This document shows, piece by piece, positions 14,001 to 22,993 of a stretch of 64,000 nucleotides of DNA. Both the position numbers and the translations under genes were made by a program. Source of the stretch: Siderastrea radians (lineage: Eukaryota > Cnidaria > Anthozoa > Scleractinia > Rhizangiidae); NCBI GenBank assembly GCA_964017195.1, contig OZ024898.1, forward strand, positions 9,623,130-9,687,129, in the 5' to 3' direction. A model generated the notes under the pieces. The model was not told the origin of the DNA, made no database searches, and saw nothing but the letters and a program-made list of their open reading frames with translations. Position 1 is the first letter of the stretch; every line of letters begins with the position of its first letter.

Positions 14001-15109
14001 TAGGAAACCCAATTGACAAATCAATATTTAATCGGAAAAAAAACTAGTTGTAATAATTGATATCGACTGATATTGACCAATCGAAGATCACAATCGATAA
14101 CCACAAAAATCATCCCACACTTTTTATCAACTGATTTTCATCAATTTTCATCGATGTTCATCGAATTATTGCAAGCTACATGTTTCCTCAGAGCTCATGT
14201 AGCAATCCAACAAAATGCCTGATCAAGACACCAATGAAGAGTGCAAACGTGTTGTAAAAGGATTCTGGACACAATTTTTTTTTATTGTTGAAATCATAGA
14301 CAAATTTACTACAACAACAACAAAAAAGAGGAGATTGTAGCAATACCTTATTAGGATTCATGGAGCCCCAAAATTAAACATTGCACTTTCTGTAACGCCG
14401 CATACTTTTTGTGGGTGTTTTTTTGCTGTTCACACCCCTACCAGAACGTGATTTGTACTACAACCATGAAGTATAAAATTAGTTCTACTTGTAGCTAACT
14501 TGTTAAACTCCCTGACGAAGTCTGTAACGATCAGATGAAACCGGTAGAAAAAGGCAGTCAGTGAGATCAGTTGCTGTGTGCTGCTCGTCATTAAAATAAT
14601 AATAATAATAATAATCTATACCAATCAACAACAATTATTACTATCACAAAACATGGGTCCCCGATTGTTCATCAATTTTCAATATCAATGAATTGCTATT
14701 GATTAATATTGATTGCTGTCTATTTTCATCGATTGTCAATCAATTTTAATGATTGAACACATGCACATTGGGATAATGGTTGCTTAAACTCTTATTTCTG
14801 TGTTCAGTAGCAAGAAGCAATTATGTGACTGGTATTTACATTGCTTGAAAGTTGTGTTATGTAATTTTGTAAGCCTTGCCGTATGAGGTTTATGTCATGT
14901 TAAAGTAATGTAGTTGAGTTTTTTAGTAGCGCTGTAAGTTATGTTTGGATATAATGTAGTTATAATGTAGTTAGTTTGTAAATATTAGTATAGATTTAGC
15001 ATATATTTTTCATTGTAATTAGTATTAGTATTAGTTAAATTCTTTTACCTGCATAATTGTAAGAGCATTGAGACTCTGTTTAAGGACTCCTAAAGCCGAA
15101 ATATTATTA

Positions 15110-15175
<66 letters not shown>

Positions 15176-16517
15176 AAACATTGTTGTGCATACATGTTGT
15201 GTGTATGGAATTCTTTTGTTCTCAACTGCGATAAGTCAATTTTCTTCCAACTGGCCCAGTTTGAGTAGCTGCACAGTAAAGCAGGCAAATGTCGACATTA
15301 GTCTTTAGATCAGTGTTTGTTTGTACTCACTGTGCTGAGAGAACACTTCTCAGAATCAAGCGAATTTGTTGCATTACCAAATTTCATTTCAGAAAAGGTT
15401 TGTTTTAAAAATAAACTCATGCAGGTATTACGGTAGCTGTACTGCTGAAGAGAAAGTATTGGCATAAGGTTTGTTTATAGGATCAAAAGTTACCAATCAC
15501 GGATGTGGCAGTTTCCTGAGCCGTCAGAGGTGATGGTGTCAATTTTTTTGTGGAATGTTTTGTCTGGATGCTTCAACATTATTGTGTGGTTCCAGAAAAT
15601 ATCCATACCCCCACCACGGAGGGTCATTGGAAATTGTGAGGGTTAGGGGGGTCTTAAAGGCCAAAATTTTTAGAGGAATGTATGAGCCTAACCTGGAATT
15701 TCCAGAGGGGTGGGGGGTTCAAACCCAAAAAACTCTCCATGGGGGGAGTATAGATATTTTCTGGAACAATACATTGGCTGTTTGTTTGTTTGTTTTTTTT
15801 TTGCTTGTTTTTTCTACAGTAGCATTGTGATTGGTCGCTTTTCTTCCAACTGGCCCAGTTCAAGTAGCCGCACAGTAAGAAAGGTTTCCTTATCATCCCA
15901 TACTTAGGTATGCATTCAACAACATCCATACATGTACCATTCCGCATGATCATTTGTCACCAAAAGCAACCACAAGATGAACAATGAAATCAGAAATCTG
16001 TATGCATAATTTTAAAAATGTAGACCTGTATGGGATCAGCATACGGAAATTTGCCTACCTCGTTTGATTGATTGATTTTCAGTCATCAATAATTACACTG
16101 TACCAGCAATTGATATGTCAGCCCGTTACTAATTAAACGCTTGGTTACAAAGCTTTCAATCTGTATGCGTTATATTTATGAGTTTAATTTGGCATCTTTT
16201 GAGTGACTAGGCTGAAGTTTCACTTTAAGGTTATTTATTTGCTTTATTTCGCTTAAGGTGAACACCACCTGCCGTTAAAAGAAAAGTAAAATAATAATAC
16301 TAGCAAAGTTAGGTCCATAACGTGAATGCATCACATTACCAATTTGCAAACTCACCACAGGCTTTTTAATTTTAGTCATAAGCCTAAATGAATCTTACTT
16401 GTCTAAGATGAAGTAAATGTCGAATCCTCCAAGACATTTCTGCTGGCTGGCAACAAGTTTAGGGACTATCCACGCCTGAAGCAAGACGACGACGACAAAA
16501 TACCGCCAAACAGCCAT
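1748..16517 (-). CDS. ANTXR-like: Anthrax toxin receptor-like protein (vWA + Ig-like), 3' end beyond window
   Basis: Ten exons join in frame: 16399-16517, 13802-13879, 13280-13357, 10230-10311, 8842-8869, 7793-7863, 6798-6866, 3918-4001, 2897-2957, 1748-1840. The start ATG at 16517 opens a signal peptide (MAVWRYFVVVVLLQAW), then the vWA domain begins GGFDIYFILDKSGSV. The metal-binding MIDAS is complete: DKSGS, the threonine in GGGTMLG, and LTDG. The last two exons (NKSCVEL..DPKQAC..NSTVTLYGRGF) match the Ig-like domain that follows vWA in ANTXR proteins. The transmembrane segment and tail were not found and should lie left of position 1. In known families this is a host type-I membrane receptor for extracellular matrix, not a toxin. 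A generic vWA receptor is the alternative, but the order and the Ig start favour ANTXR; orthology to ANTXR1 or ANTXR2 is unresolved. Confidence 0.88.
1989..2038. repeat. (AAC)n microsatellite
   Basis: About 15 units of AAC, with one interruption near the left end, inside an intron of the ANTXR-like gene. Confidence 0.95.
2897..2957 (-). CDS. ANTXR-like: ANTXR-like exon 9: vWA to Ig linker
   Basis: 61 nt, phase 0 in and phase 1 out. It encodes IANKSCVELTSVDPKQACIG, equivalent to the KKSCIEI..EPSTIC junction between vWA and the Ig-like domain in ANTXR proteins. Confidence 0.85.
3144..3570. mobile_element. MITE-like element with iterated TTGTCGACAA palindrome
   Basis: Inverted ends read CCACAGACTAGACATTTAG at the left and its complement at the right. 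Direct copies of TCTAAG at 3138-3143 and 3571-3576 look like a target-site duplication. Inside, the 10 bp palindrome TTGTCGACAA followed by CTAA recurs at least six times exactly plus several variants, in both halves. It lies in an intron of the ANTXR-like gene. No coding capacity is seen. Confidence 0.72.
3918..4001 (-). CDS. ANTXR-like: ANTXR-like exon 8: end of vWA
   Basis: 84 nt, phase 0-0, acceptor TTTATAG and donor GTAAGT. It encodes LELLASKPSEHFVFTEPNYE then LLKNLTND, the usual vWA end (LA..AS.PS.HVF......L). Confidence 0.86.
4245..5190. mobile_element. TIR element (hAT-like), ends CATTCTCGTTCCCAGAGC
   Basis: An 18 bp perfect terminal inverted repeat starts CATTCTCGTTCCC and ends GGGAACGAGAATG. 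GGTGAAAC occurs at 4237-4244 and again at 5192-5199, consistent with an 8 bp duplication as in hAT transposons (one extra base at the right edge). The interior has only short frames and no transposase, so it is non-autonomous. The ends match the foldback at 60458-60635. Confidence 0.75.
5283..5400 (-). repeat. tRNA-derived SINE copy 1
   Basis: On the minus strand a tRNA-like head starts GGCTCCCAGTAGCTCAGTGC and has an exact polymerase III B box, GGTTCGATTCC, with a pairing T stem. Acceptor and anticodon stems are imperfect, so this is not a functional tRNA. The head is followed by a T-rich run and GTCCCACGCTCGCGACA, shared with the next copy. Confidence 0.7.
5523..5620 (-). repeat. tRNA-derived SINE copy 2 (B box deleted)
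   Basis: Same layout as the neighbouring copy: tRNA-like head with CAGCTCAGTGGTTAAAGCG, T run, then GTCCCACGCTCGCGACA. The segment holding the B box is missing, so this copy cannot be transcribed by the usual internal promoter. Confidence 0.6.
6798..6866 (-). CDS. ANTXR-like: ANTXR-like exon 7: vWA helix and strand
   Basis: 69 nt, phase 0-0. It encodes TKKAREAGASIYVIGIGMYV then KSQ, equivalent to the ANKARELG..YCVGV stretch of ANTXR proteins. Confidence 0.87.
7793..7863 (-). CDS. ANTXR-like: ANTXR-like exon 6: vWA LTDG strand
   Basis: 71 nt, phase 1 in and phase 0 out. It encodes TQASIIIILTDGRIEDQGVA then TDQ. The hydrophobic strand followed by LTDG is the classic vWA signature carrying the last MIDAS aspartate. 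Confidence 0.88.
8400..8555. repeat. Probable dispersed repeat fragment
   Basis: Contains the stretches TCTAACGATGAC, TTGTCGAAACATC and CTCATCAGGATGATCATAC, which look like the end of a transposable element. The two overlapping plus-strand frames here (92 and 64 codons) have no domain and are treated as chance. Confidence 0.35.
8556..8794. mobile_element. MITE with ~40 bp TIR (GAAACTCCCGATAACTTTC)
   Basis: Long inverted ends surround a 150 bp AT-rich core: CGAAACTCCCGATAACTTTC at the right (complement), with the near-identical TTGAAACTCCCGATAACTTT at the left, each continuing into GGGCCCG. Non-coding; in an intron of the ANTXR-like gene. Confidence 0.75.
8842..8869 (-). CDS. ANTXR-like: ANTXR-like exon 5: micro-exon
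   Basis: A 28 nt micro-exon, phase 0 in and phase 1 out, with a CAACAG acceptor and GGTAATT donor. It encodes ANNQIKKLG, matching the helix before the LTDG strand. Its phases join exons 4 and 6 exactly, which is the main support for so short an exon. Confidence 0.72.
9685..10080. mobile_element. TTAA-flanked MITE (piggyBac-like)
   Basis: Starts AGGGACATAGCCATG and ends GATCATGCCCCT, an imperfect inverted repeat. TTAA flanks it at 9681-9684 and 10081-10084, the duplication typical of piggyBac-type elements. 396 bp, no coding frame, in an intron. Confidence 0.65.
10230..10311 (-). CDS. ANTXR-like: ANTXR-like exon 4: MIDAS threonine
   Basis: 82 nt, enters in phase 2 and leaves in phase 0 at ATG|GTATGT. 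It encodes VKIKAGLDALRKVYTGGGTM followed by LGPAVQM. The GGGT threonine is the expected third MIDAS ligand. Confidence 0.87.
10418..10782. mobile_element. MITE family GTGGCACTAAATTTTTGC, copy 1
   Basis: TA-flanked element. Its left end CTGTGTAGCACTAAAC pairs with the right end GCAAAAATTTAGTGCCACATGG. Repeated GCGGGAACTAATTTTTGCGA blocks lie inside both arms. A second copy is at 56589-56864. No coding capacity. Confidence 0.75.
10837..12684 (-). mobile_element. 1.85 kb unknown repeated element, copy 1
   Basis: This block is repeated in opposite orientation at 50352-52200 with high identity over its whole length. Imperfect inverted motifs AGCCAATGACGT / ACGTCATTGGCT lie just inside the ends. 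On the minus strand it has frames of 60 codons (12354-12536), 101 codons (11659-11964) and 70 codons (11152-11364). The first and third recur in the other copy; the second is cut there by a stop. No domain is recognised. It lies in the ANTXR-like intron between exons 3 and 4. Confidence 0.7.
12790..13015. repeat. Inverted-repeat element with hammerhead-like arm
   Basis: Left arm near 12803-12850 and right arm near 12973-13012 are imperfect complements (GCAGTAAGCAGTCGAAACATTGC against AGCAGTAAGCTGTTGAAATGTTGC). The minus strand of the left arm carries a hammerhead-like core; the right arm has a decayed version. Confidence 0.5.
12812..12841 (-). ncRNA. Hammerhead-like core motif
   Basis: CTGATGA, a short hairpin (GAC..GTC with an inner GC..GC pairing), then GAAA. 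This matches the CUGANGA/stem II/GAAA core of hammerhead ribozymes. Stem III and the cleavage site were not identified, so activity is not claimed. Confidence 0.35.
13163..13189 (+). ncRNA. Hammerhead-like core motif
   Basis: CTGAGGA, then the perfect 6 bp stem GGCATC-AAG-GATGCC, then GAAA. CUGANGA tolerates any base at the fifth position. Stem III and the cleavage site are not evident. Confidence 0.35.
13280..13357 (-). CDS. ANTXR-like: ANTXR-like exon 3: vWA strand B/C
   Basis: 78 nt, phase 2-2. It encodes GVRVSFITFSEVKVTETVLK then LTGDR. A nearer GTGACA donor 7 nt upstream would break the frame of the next exon, so the AG|GTGTGT donor was chosen. The segment aligns by eye with the RMSFIVFS..LTEDR stretch of ANTXR proteins. 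Confidence 0.85.
13802..13879 (-). CDS. ANTXR-like: ANTXR-like exon 2: MIDAS SGS and helix 1
   Basis: 78 nt, phase 2 in and phase 2 out, acceptor TTTTAG and donor GGTAAGC. It encodes SGSVKREHFQGQTVDFVDQ and onward, the serines of the DxSxS metal site followed by the first helix. Confidence 0.85.
14512..14540 (+). ncRNA. Hammerhead-like core motif
   Basis: CTGACGA, then GTCTG-TAACGAT-CAGAT (five pairs including one G-U), then GAAA. The rest of a hammerhead fold was not found. Confidence 0.35.
14594..14615. repeat. (AAT)n microsatellite
   Basis: About seven AAT units in the first intron of the ANTXR-like gene. Confidence 0.9.
15101..15176. repeat. (ATT)n microsatellite
   Basis: Some 25 ATT units with a few G or C interruptions. 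Poly-Leu and poly-Asn frames across it are artefacts. Confidence 0.95.
15232..15882. repeat. Pair of ~48 bp direct repeats 600 bp apart
   Basis: TTTTCTTCCAACTGGCCCAG then TT(T/C)(G/A)AGTAGC(T/C)GCACAGTAA occurs at 15232-15280 and again at 15832-15882, the second with a few substitutions. The interval contains the MITE at 15589-15767. It may be a target or long-repeat remnant of one element. Confidence 0.55.
15589..15767. mobile_element. MITE, TIR GTTCCAGAAAATATC
   Basis: Left end GTTCCAGAAAATATCCATAC pairs with right end GTATAGATATTTTCTGGAAC, and the inverted similarity runs about 30 bp into C/G-rich sequence. 179 bp, non-coding, in ANTXR-like intron 1. Confidence 0.75.
16399..16517 (-). CDS. 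ANTXR-like: ANTXR-like exon 1: signal peptide and vWA start
   Basis: 39 codons plus 2 nt, from the ATG at 16517 to an AA|GTAAG donor. It encodes a hydrophobic signal peptide (VVVVLLQAW), a short mature N-terminus with one Cys, and the first vWA strand ending FILD. It ends in phase 2; the next exon completes the Lys of the DKSGS MIDAS motif. Confidence 0.88.
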
Positions 16518-18150
16518 GATTTTCAGCACTGTAATTTGGTTGAGTGACTTCCTTTCACCGTCTAATGCGTACAGAAGTTTGTGTCTGACTGTCCAGCCGT
16601 CTAAATTCTAATTCATCCTTGCTATGAACTTTTCGCTTAAGGCATTAAACTGCGCAATATAAGTATCTCTCTCGTGTCATTTAGCGGTTCTTCTGGCTTC
16701 CGGCAAAACGATGATCGTAGCTTCCATTCGTTTCGAAGATGTGCCAAAGTGCTGAAACTTGGTGCTGTTTATTTCCGATTTGGCGCTTTGCCACCTGGCC
16801 GCACTGAAGGTGGAGACCTCGCGCTGTCACGCAATTATCGTTCCCAACGGGGAGGGGGCGGGGAATACGCTCTTCAAAAACTGACTGGGTGATCGTTGAA
16901 ACTTTTGGCCGGGGTCGGTTTATACGATATTACTTAGGGGACTCAACTATAAAATTATCGGCATCGGCTCGGTTGCTTTTAGGAGAAACTTTGACAGGCC
17001 GGGCGACCCAACAGCCGAACCACTTGTCAGAAAAAAAACGGTGTACCTTTCTGCTGGACGGCAAAATGAGTTCGTACTACGCCCACAGATCTTCCTGTTG
17101 TTTCCTTTCAGAGTTTCCTTCAGAAATTTCGAAAAACACCTTTTCCATTTTATGCCTTCTCGTCCCAAGAGCAGGGATAAGAAAATAAATGAGTTTGACA
17201 ATCGATCTGGGTAGGAGGTGATCCGGGACATACTTAGAGGCCATTTCCCCCGGTGCGTGTAAGAGAGCCGAACATGTTTCTTCTTTCCTCAGTAAATACA
17301 GTTCCTACTGTTAAGAAGACAGCACCAATGGGTAGGATAATAACCATGTTACATGACTCCTTCCCAGACCAGAAAGTAGAATTTTTCATACCATCCTTTA
17401 GTTTTATTTCAATGGGTTACTTTTAAAATCACAGGCCCCAATGCAACAGCAAAACTTTATGCATCTAATTTAGACAAGATAGCGAAACATAGTATTACCT
17501 AATTTTGGACTACCTAGCAAGCCAAACTGACACCTTTTTTCAGACAAATAAGCAAATTAAACCCTTTATAAACGAAATATTCAAAACATAAGCGGTATTT
17601 CTGGCCAAAAAGGACCATTAAGTGTTTTTTTGCGGGGGTTCATATAGACTTTCATCCGAGGAAGGGATTGGAATTTCACCATCTTCGAGTCCGTCCATTT
17701 CAACTATTCTTTTTTTGTTAATAAGGAACTTAACAGTAAATATTGGACGTTTAAAACCTTGACGAGGGAAATGATGAAGCGGTAGTGTTTTGCAAACAAG
17801 AGCTAGGAAGCATTAGGACCACTCAATAAGCCATAAACCAAATCCGTTATTTTTTGACCTGCCTCTATTTAATACCAAAGGCTGAGAAAAACTCTTGTAG
17901 GGATACTGAAAACCTAATTAAAATTTAGAACATTGCTACCGTTTGGTGGCGTAAGACCAAATTTTAACATGAAAGTGATGAAACGATGGCAGTAAAATTT
18001 AAGTGAAACAGCGTAAAACATTAAAATCAGACGGACTTGATGGTTACCCGGCTTGACAGACACGCCCATTCATGAAACGCCTCCCTTATCCGGAACCGAG
18101 ACTCAGGTGAAAGTAACCATATATGGTCAGAAACAACCAAAGTGAGAACC
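16518..18150. other. Upstream of ANTXR-like gene, no gene seen
   Basis: Region 5' of the ANTXR-like start codon. It should hold the promoter and 5'UTR but no TATA-like or other element could be assigned confidently. Frames of 60-100 codons here show no domain or splice context. Confidence 0.45.
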
Positions 18151-18228
18151 TAAACTTCTGAAAGGAAACAGTGACGCAAAGAATAAAAGAACGAAACTTT
18201 GGTCAAGTTTAGAATAGTATGAAGGGCT

Positions 18229-18560
18229 TCACAGCGGTCAAACGCAGGACGCGTGCGCAGTTCCTGACATAATTTTACAAAAGAAAATAAGGAAAATAAA
18301 AAAAAGCCGAAAGTCGAAAGTTTTACTTTCACCGCAAAACTTAACACCTTTCTGAAATCTCAAGATTTTTACGTTGAGTATGAGCTGAACATGAAATAAC
18401 TGTCATGCTGAAGTTTTGCCGGCGTGAAATTCGGTTTGCCGGAACAATGTTATGCACCGTTTTCGGCATACGTACTTCGCGCTCGTGAACTTTTGAACTG
18501 ATTCAAACTTCAAGGCTCTGAAAGGCCGGATGTGACCTAGCTTTTTGCGTTTGACCGCTA
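18229..18560. mobile_element. MITE family TTCACAGCGGTCAAACG, copy 1
   Basis: Left end TTCACAGCGGTCAAACGCA pairs with right end TGCGTTTGACCGCTATGAA. A second member lies at 34886-35145. Non-coding. Confidence 0.7.
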
Positions 18561-18890
18561 TGAACAGATGAAATGTAGGGCCGGCTATTAGAATCACGGT
18601 GGGATTTTCTTACAGTCAAGAGATTACGGGTTGCGTGTGGTGCACCGTATATTGATGAAAGAACGGGTTATGCTATTGCTGGAAACAAGAATAAATTAGC
18701 TGAATGAAAGCGTTGGTTTGAAAGAAAGAAATTTTTGGAAGTGTTTTTACGGCTTTCTCTTTTGAGCGGTATAGGAGAAGGTACAAACTTCCTCAATCCC
18801 TATGGAATAACAAATGCTTTTCATTCGGTTAATTTATTAACAGCCCTTTCATGCATAAACTACATTCTTTTGATTTGTTCTAGTGCACCA

Positions 18891-19374
18891 GTCAAATTGA
18901 AGCTTCAACATCCCCCCCCGGGCAACCTCCTGGGCATTTGAACTTTTGAAGATGTGATTGGCCTGTTCAAATTCTGCCCTCCCCTCGGGGCAAAAAAGCC
19001 GTTCGAATGCCCCACCAATTAGTACTGAAATACCTCTCCTCAATTGCAACAGACTACAAAGGCAAATTTCGTCTTTAGTCAAACACTGTTCACGCTTTTC
19101 ACAGAGAGATCTGCCGTTATGACACCTTCAGACTTTTTTTAAGGACCCTTTTGAAAGAGTTATTCGCAAACAAAGCGAAATTCTGTCTTGTAAATCCGTC
19201 AAACCCTGCAACACCCGAAAAAATTCACGGGCGTATTACACTAGAAAAAGAGATAAATCCGGTTCAAATTCCCCACCCTTCCAAGGCAACGTTCAAATTC
19301 CCCCCTCCCCGGGCACGATGCACAGTCAAATGCCCGGGGTATGTCCGGGGGGGATGTTAAAGCCTCAATTTGAC
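18891..19374. mobile_element. C-rich TIR MITE (TCAAATTGAAGCTTCAACATC)
   Basis: Ends GTCAAATTGAAGCTTCAACA (left) and GTCAAATTGAGGCTTTAACA (right, complement) continue into runs of C and a CCCGGGCA block in both arms. 480 bp, non-coding. Confidence 0.72.
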
Positions 19375-19689
19375 CGGTACATAACCAAGGTAAACATCAG
19401 CTTTTGAATCTAGTTCCCACCAGATAGCTATTGTAAGTGACCATCAGGAATCCACTGGCCGAAAACAATGCTGACTTTGGCTTCGAGATCGTGGATGGCA
19501 AATGCAGGAGCCCGGGGCAATTTTTAAAGCATACATAGACTCCGAAAGTAGGCCTAATCAGTCATCCTCCGTCCATTGTTTTTCCAGGTCAGCCAAAGAA
19601 AGATTTTTCTGCACTTTCTAGACCGATTCAGAGGACTCTGTGAGTAACATGTTTGTTTCAAACGGAAGATGAAAACTAAAACACCACTC

Positions 19690-20650
19690 GGTTTGGTTCC
19701 AACAGCAAGTTTATTTTAAAGCAGCACTCTTATTATAATTACAATTTATTCCATCAAAATGACCAACATCAAGAAGACGATGTAATAATTGGTCCGCAAA
19801 GCGAACTTATCACTAAACGTTGTATAAAGAACAACAATAGGCTATTTTCATGACGACTACGTGTGACTACAACTACGTACCATAACTCATTTCGTTTTTC
19901 CTGCTTCTTATTTACATTCTGTAATCACAACGAGGTTAAAACACAAACAAATAAACAGACAAACAAAAAACAGTAAACAAGGGTGACAAAGACCCTGACG
20001 GATTCTGGTACTGTTGTAGTACAACGATGCCATTGCGTTTTTGTAATGATCTTGTACCCTTAGCTCCTCGGTCAGCACACAAAATGTCATCACGGTAACC
20101 AATCGCTAATCTGACTGCCCGAGGACTGTGAGTACAAGATCGAATATTGAACAACAAGTCCGAGTGGTGATATCGTAAACAAAGCAGATGAAAGCAGTTT
20201 TTGGGCAAGTTCAAGATGTTGAATATCCTGATTTAAAAGTACAGGAAATAAATGCAAATCACCAAAACCTCCGTTATATGAGACCGTACATCAACAAAGC
20301 ACAGCTATGATGAAAATATTCCACAATATTTATCAGCAGAATTTTGTTAACAAACATTTTTAACTTAAAAGAACGCTGTTGGCTTTATGTTGCTTTTGTT
20401 TTCATTTTAAGTAGCTCAGTAGTAGTAGCTTAGTAGCTCAAGTAGCTCAGCCCCAGTCCCTTAACGATCTCTTGCTCTTGTCGGCAACCACAAAGTGCAA
20501 GTAAGGGTGACGTCATGAAATTCAATCGAAACCCGAGAGACCTGGGAAGGAAACGCCACAGTAGGTACTGGGATATAGAAAAGGAGGAGCCCATGAAAAG
20601 CTAAAAATAACTACGAAAGGATAAATGCGATTAGGTATTGAACGCTAAGA
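19690..20650. repeat. Dispersed repeat D, copy 1
   Basis: Begins GGTTCCAACAGCAAGTTTAT and includes CTGTTGGCTTT and CTCAGCCCCAGTCCCTT blocks in the same order as copies at about 34705-35720 and 60280-61190. The copies are diverged and none has a recognisable frame. Confidence 0.55.
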
Positions 20651-20979
20651 ACATTACCCTGATTAGATGCAACTCCATAGCAGGGGCACCAACTTACAAC
20701 TATTTAGGTTTTCCACCGGTACCCGTTTGTACAACTGGATCAAAAGAAATGATACAATGTAGAGGGTTGCAGGTAAGTTAGAAACCCTCCAACTCCCCAG
20801 ATCTTAAGCTCTATGAGCACTGTGTAACTAAATAAGCGAATGTTCTTTCCTCGCAGAATATATAATTGAACTACTGAGTAATTACTTAAAACTATAAAAC
20901 AATAGTACAAAGCTAGTGGCTAAATAGCCACAGTTGTTGACCAACGCAATTTAAGCAGGCAATTCGAAGCTGAAGTCGT

Positions 20980-21130
20980 ACTTACGACATCATATCTCGT
21001 AACCATAGCAACCGATTATTCACCAAACTTGTGTCAAAATGTGTTTAAGGGATGTGCACACAGCTACTGAAAACGGCAGGTCTAGATAATTATTCATCTT
21101 GGAAAAATTCAAGAAAAACATCATAGGGGG
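20980..21130. repeat. Dispersed repeat E, copy 1
   Basis: CATATCTCGTAACCATAGCA then AACTTGTGTCA and CTACTGAAAACGGCAGGT recur in the same order at 42285-42440 inside unit B. Confidence 0.55.
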
Positions 21131-21263
21131 TGGCACCCCCTTGTACGCCCGAGGGATAAAACATCCAAAATATGTATTTTTGGGCATGAAGTCCCCTCCC
21201 CCCCCCCAATATCAAATTCAGTTTATTACAAGAAATGAATAAAACACCACCATGATTACTTCC

Positions 21264-21345
21264 ACCGCAAGGACTAACCACACAAAAAATGAAGGAAAAA
21301 CCTCAGGACTAACTTCACACAAAAAAACGAAGGAAAAACCTCAGG
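21264..21345. repeat. Two tandem copies of a 38-40 bp unit
   Basis: GGACTAAC(C/T)(A/T)CACACAAAAAA followed by GAAGGAAAAACCTCAGG occurs twice in a row. Confidence 0.75.
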
Positions 21346-21703
21346 TTTACGCGACCGCGGAGGGCCGAAAAAGTTAGGTGAGCAGTAAATTTTGCACTTT
21401 GAAATGGAAATATGGTGAAATCATGTAGAAAAGTTTAGCGCAATACTTCAAAAAACAAAACATGTCTGTACGTGCGTTCAGTCTACGTTTTCGTAAATTT
21501 ATGTTCCCGTTTTCTGCACACCAACAACCTGTAAACGCAAAATTCAGATTATTTTTGGAGAAGAATGATATACGACTATCAAATTGTCCTTTGGTCTTGC
21601 AAACGCAAACGAAGGCGTGAGAAAAACTCTCAAATGCCTTATGGCTACTAATTTTCGCAAGAACGCAATTTCGCGAAAATCGGTGAGGCAAACTTCGCGA
21701 TTT

Positions 21704-21705
<2 letters not shown>

Positions 21706-21738
<33 letters not shown>
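21706..21738. repeat. (AAT)n microsatellite
   Basis: About eleven AAT units in the 3' flank of gene A. Confidence 0.93.
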
Positions 21739-22273
21739 CCACATTAACAAACAGATAGTCTAAGCTTCGGCGCTATACATAGCTATATTTTGCAATTGAA
21801 CAGAAGTGAACTATAACAACAACAGCAGCAGCAACGAAATTTAAACTGGTTGACACCATCCTTTGCGATAAAACACAGTGTTATACTATACAGGTCAAAA
21901 ATTCTTCTTGACGAGATGCTACGCTTATCTAGCAGTGTATTAAGTTTTGCGACTTTTTTCCAATCGCGGAAAGCGCGAAAATCAAGTCCTGCGAAAATAA
22001 GCAAAAAAATAAGATAGTTCTCTAATCACATGTACGCCTCCGTGGGCTTTTGACACAATCAGTTGTAAAACTTAGTCCGGTCGGACGTTAGCTTGTGAAA
22101 TTTGCCTCAGGCAGCCGCTATCGTCCATTGTTTATCTCAGCCTACCCACCCAACCTATAGAAACACCATCAGAATTCCTCGATAGAGTCCAGTCAAAATA
22201 CTGTTGAAAGACATTCGGGCGCTTTGTGTTCTGTTTCGGTTTTGTAATTTGACGCTTGCTAATGCAGTTTCTT

Positions 22274-22317
22274 ATGAGAGAGAGAGAGAGACTGGAGAGA
22301 GAGAAAGAGAAGGGAGA
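22274..22317. repeat. (AG)n-rich tract
   Basis: Imperfect GA repeat just downstream of the gene A stop codon, probably in the 3'UTR. Confidence 0.85.
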
Positions 22318-22333
22318 AGTGATGTTTCAGGAA

Positions 22334-22993
22334 TTAACGTATCCAAATGTTTAAAGAGTAGCTTTTAGTTGACACACCAGCACGTCCAGAATCAGTAAAA
22401 TTACCGAAATCACCTTCTTCGTGTGCGGCACCATCGAAGGAAGCGGAGTTAGCCTCTGTTATTCCAATCCCGTGATCAGCACGTGCACAATTGGAGCCTC
22501 CTCCACCAATCATCATGACTGATCCATCTCCACTACCCCAGCCACACCAGAACCCAATACCGTTGGCGCTTTGGATTTCTCCACTGCACAAGGCTTGTGC
22601 AAAGCCTTCAGTTGTCTGGTACTGGCCTCCATATTGAATCGTGCAATTTCCCTGACACTCGTTACTGGCCCAGACAGTGCCGTTCCTGAAGTCCCCATAG
22701 CTCGTGATTTTCGACCTCAATGTCTGGCCACCCAGACAGTCACCAGTGGTCTGCAACAGAGCGATGTGCTGAGGGTCATCACTGCGCGTGATCTTGAAAT
22801 CATTACCGCTGACCAACCAAAATGCTGGAGAGATCATGTCAGTATTGCTTGTTGGACGGGTCGTACTTCCAAAGGAAACATTCCTATCATACCACCAATA
22901 CCCAGTGTCATTCATCCAATTTTCAGCGTCATCGTTAGAAAACCGAGCAATGAGAGTCCAGCCTTCACCAGAAGAAGTCATATCACAATAAAC
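22334..22993 (-). CDS. Gene A exon 6: fibrinogen-like C-terminal domain
   Basis: 660 nt, phase 0 to the stop. It starts [20 protein letters not shown], contains WMNDTGYWW, several Cys including CQGNC, the Gly-rich [19 protein letters not shown] and ends SLNIWIR. The homologous exon of gene C is at 63723 onward. Its open frame on the other strand (22571-23014) is a shadow. Confidence 0.9.
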   Translation of the reverse strand, partial: VYCDMTSSGEGWTLIARFSNDDAENWMNDTGYWWYDRNVSFGSTTRPTSNTDMISPAFWLVSGNDFKITRSDDPQHIALLQTTGDCLGGQTLRSKITSYGDFRNGTVWASNECQGNCTIQYGGQYQTTEGFAQALCSGEIQSANGIGFWCGWGSGDGSVMMIGGGGSNCARADHGIGITEANSASFDGAAHEEGDFGNFTDSGRAGVSTKSYSLNIWIR

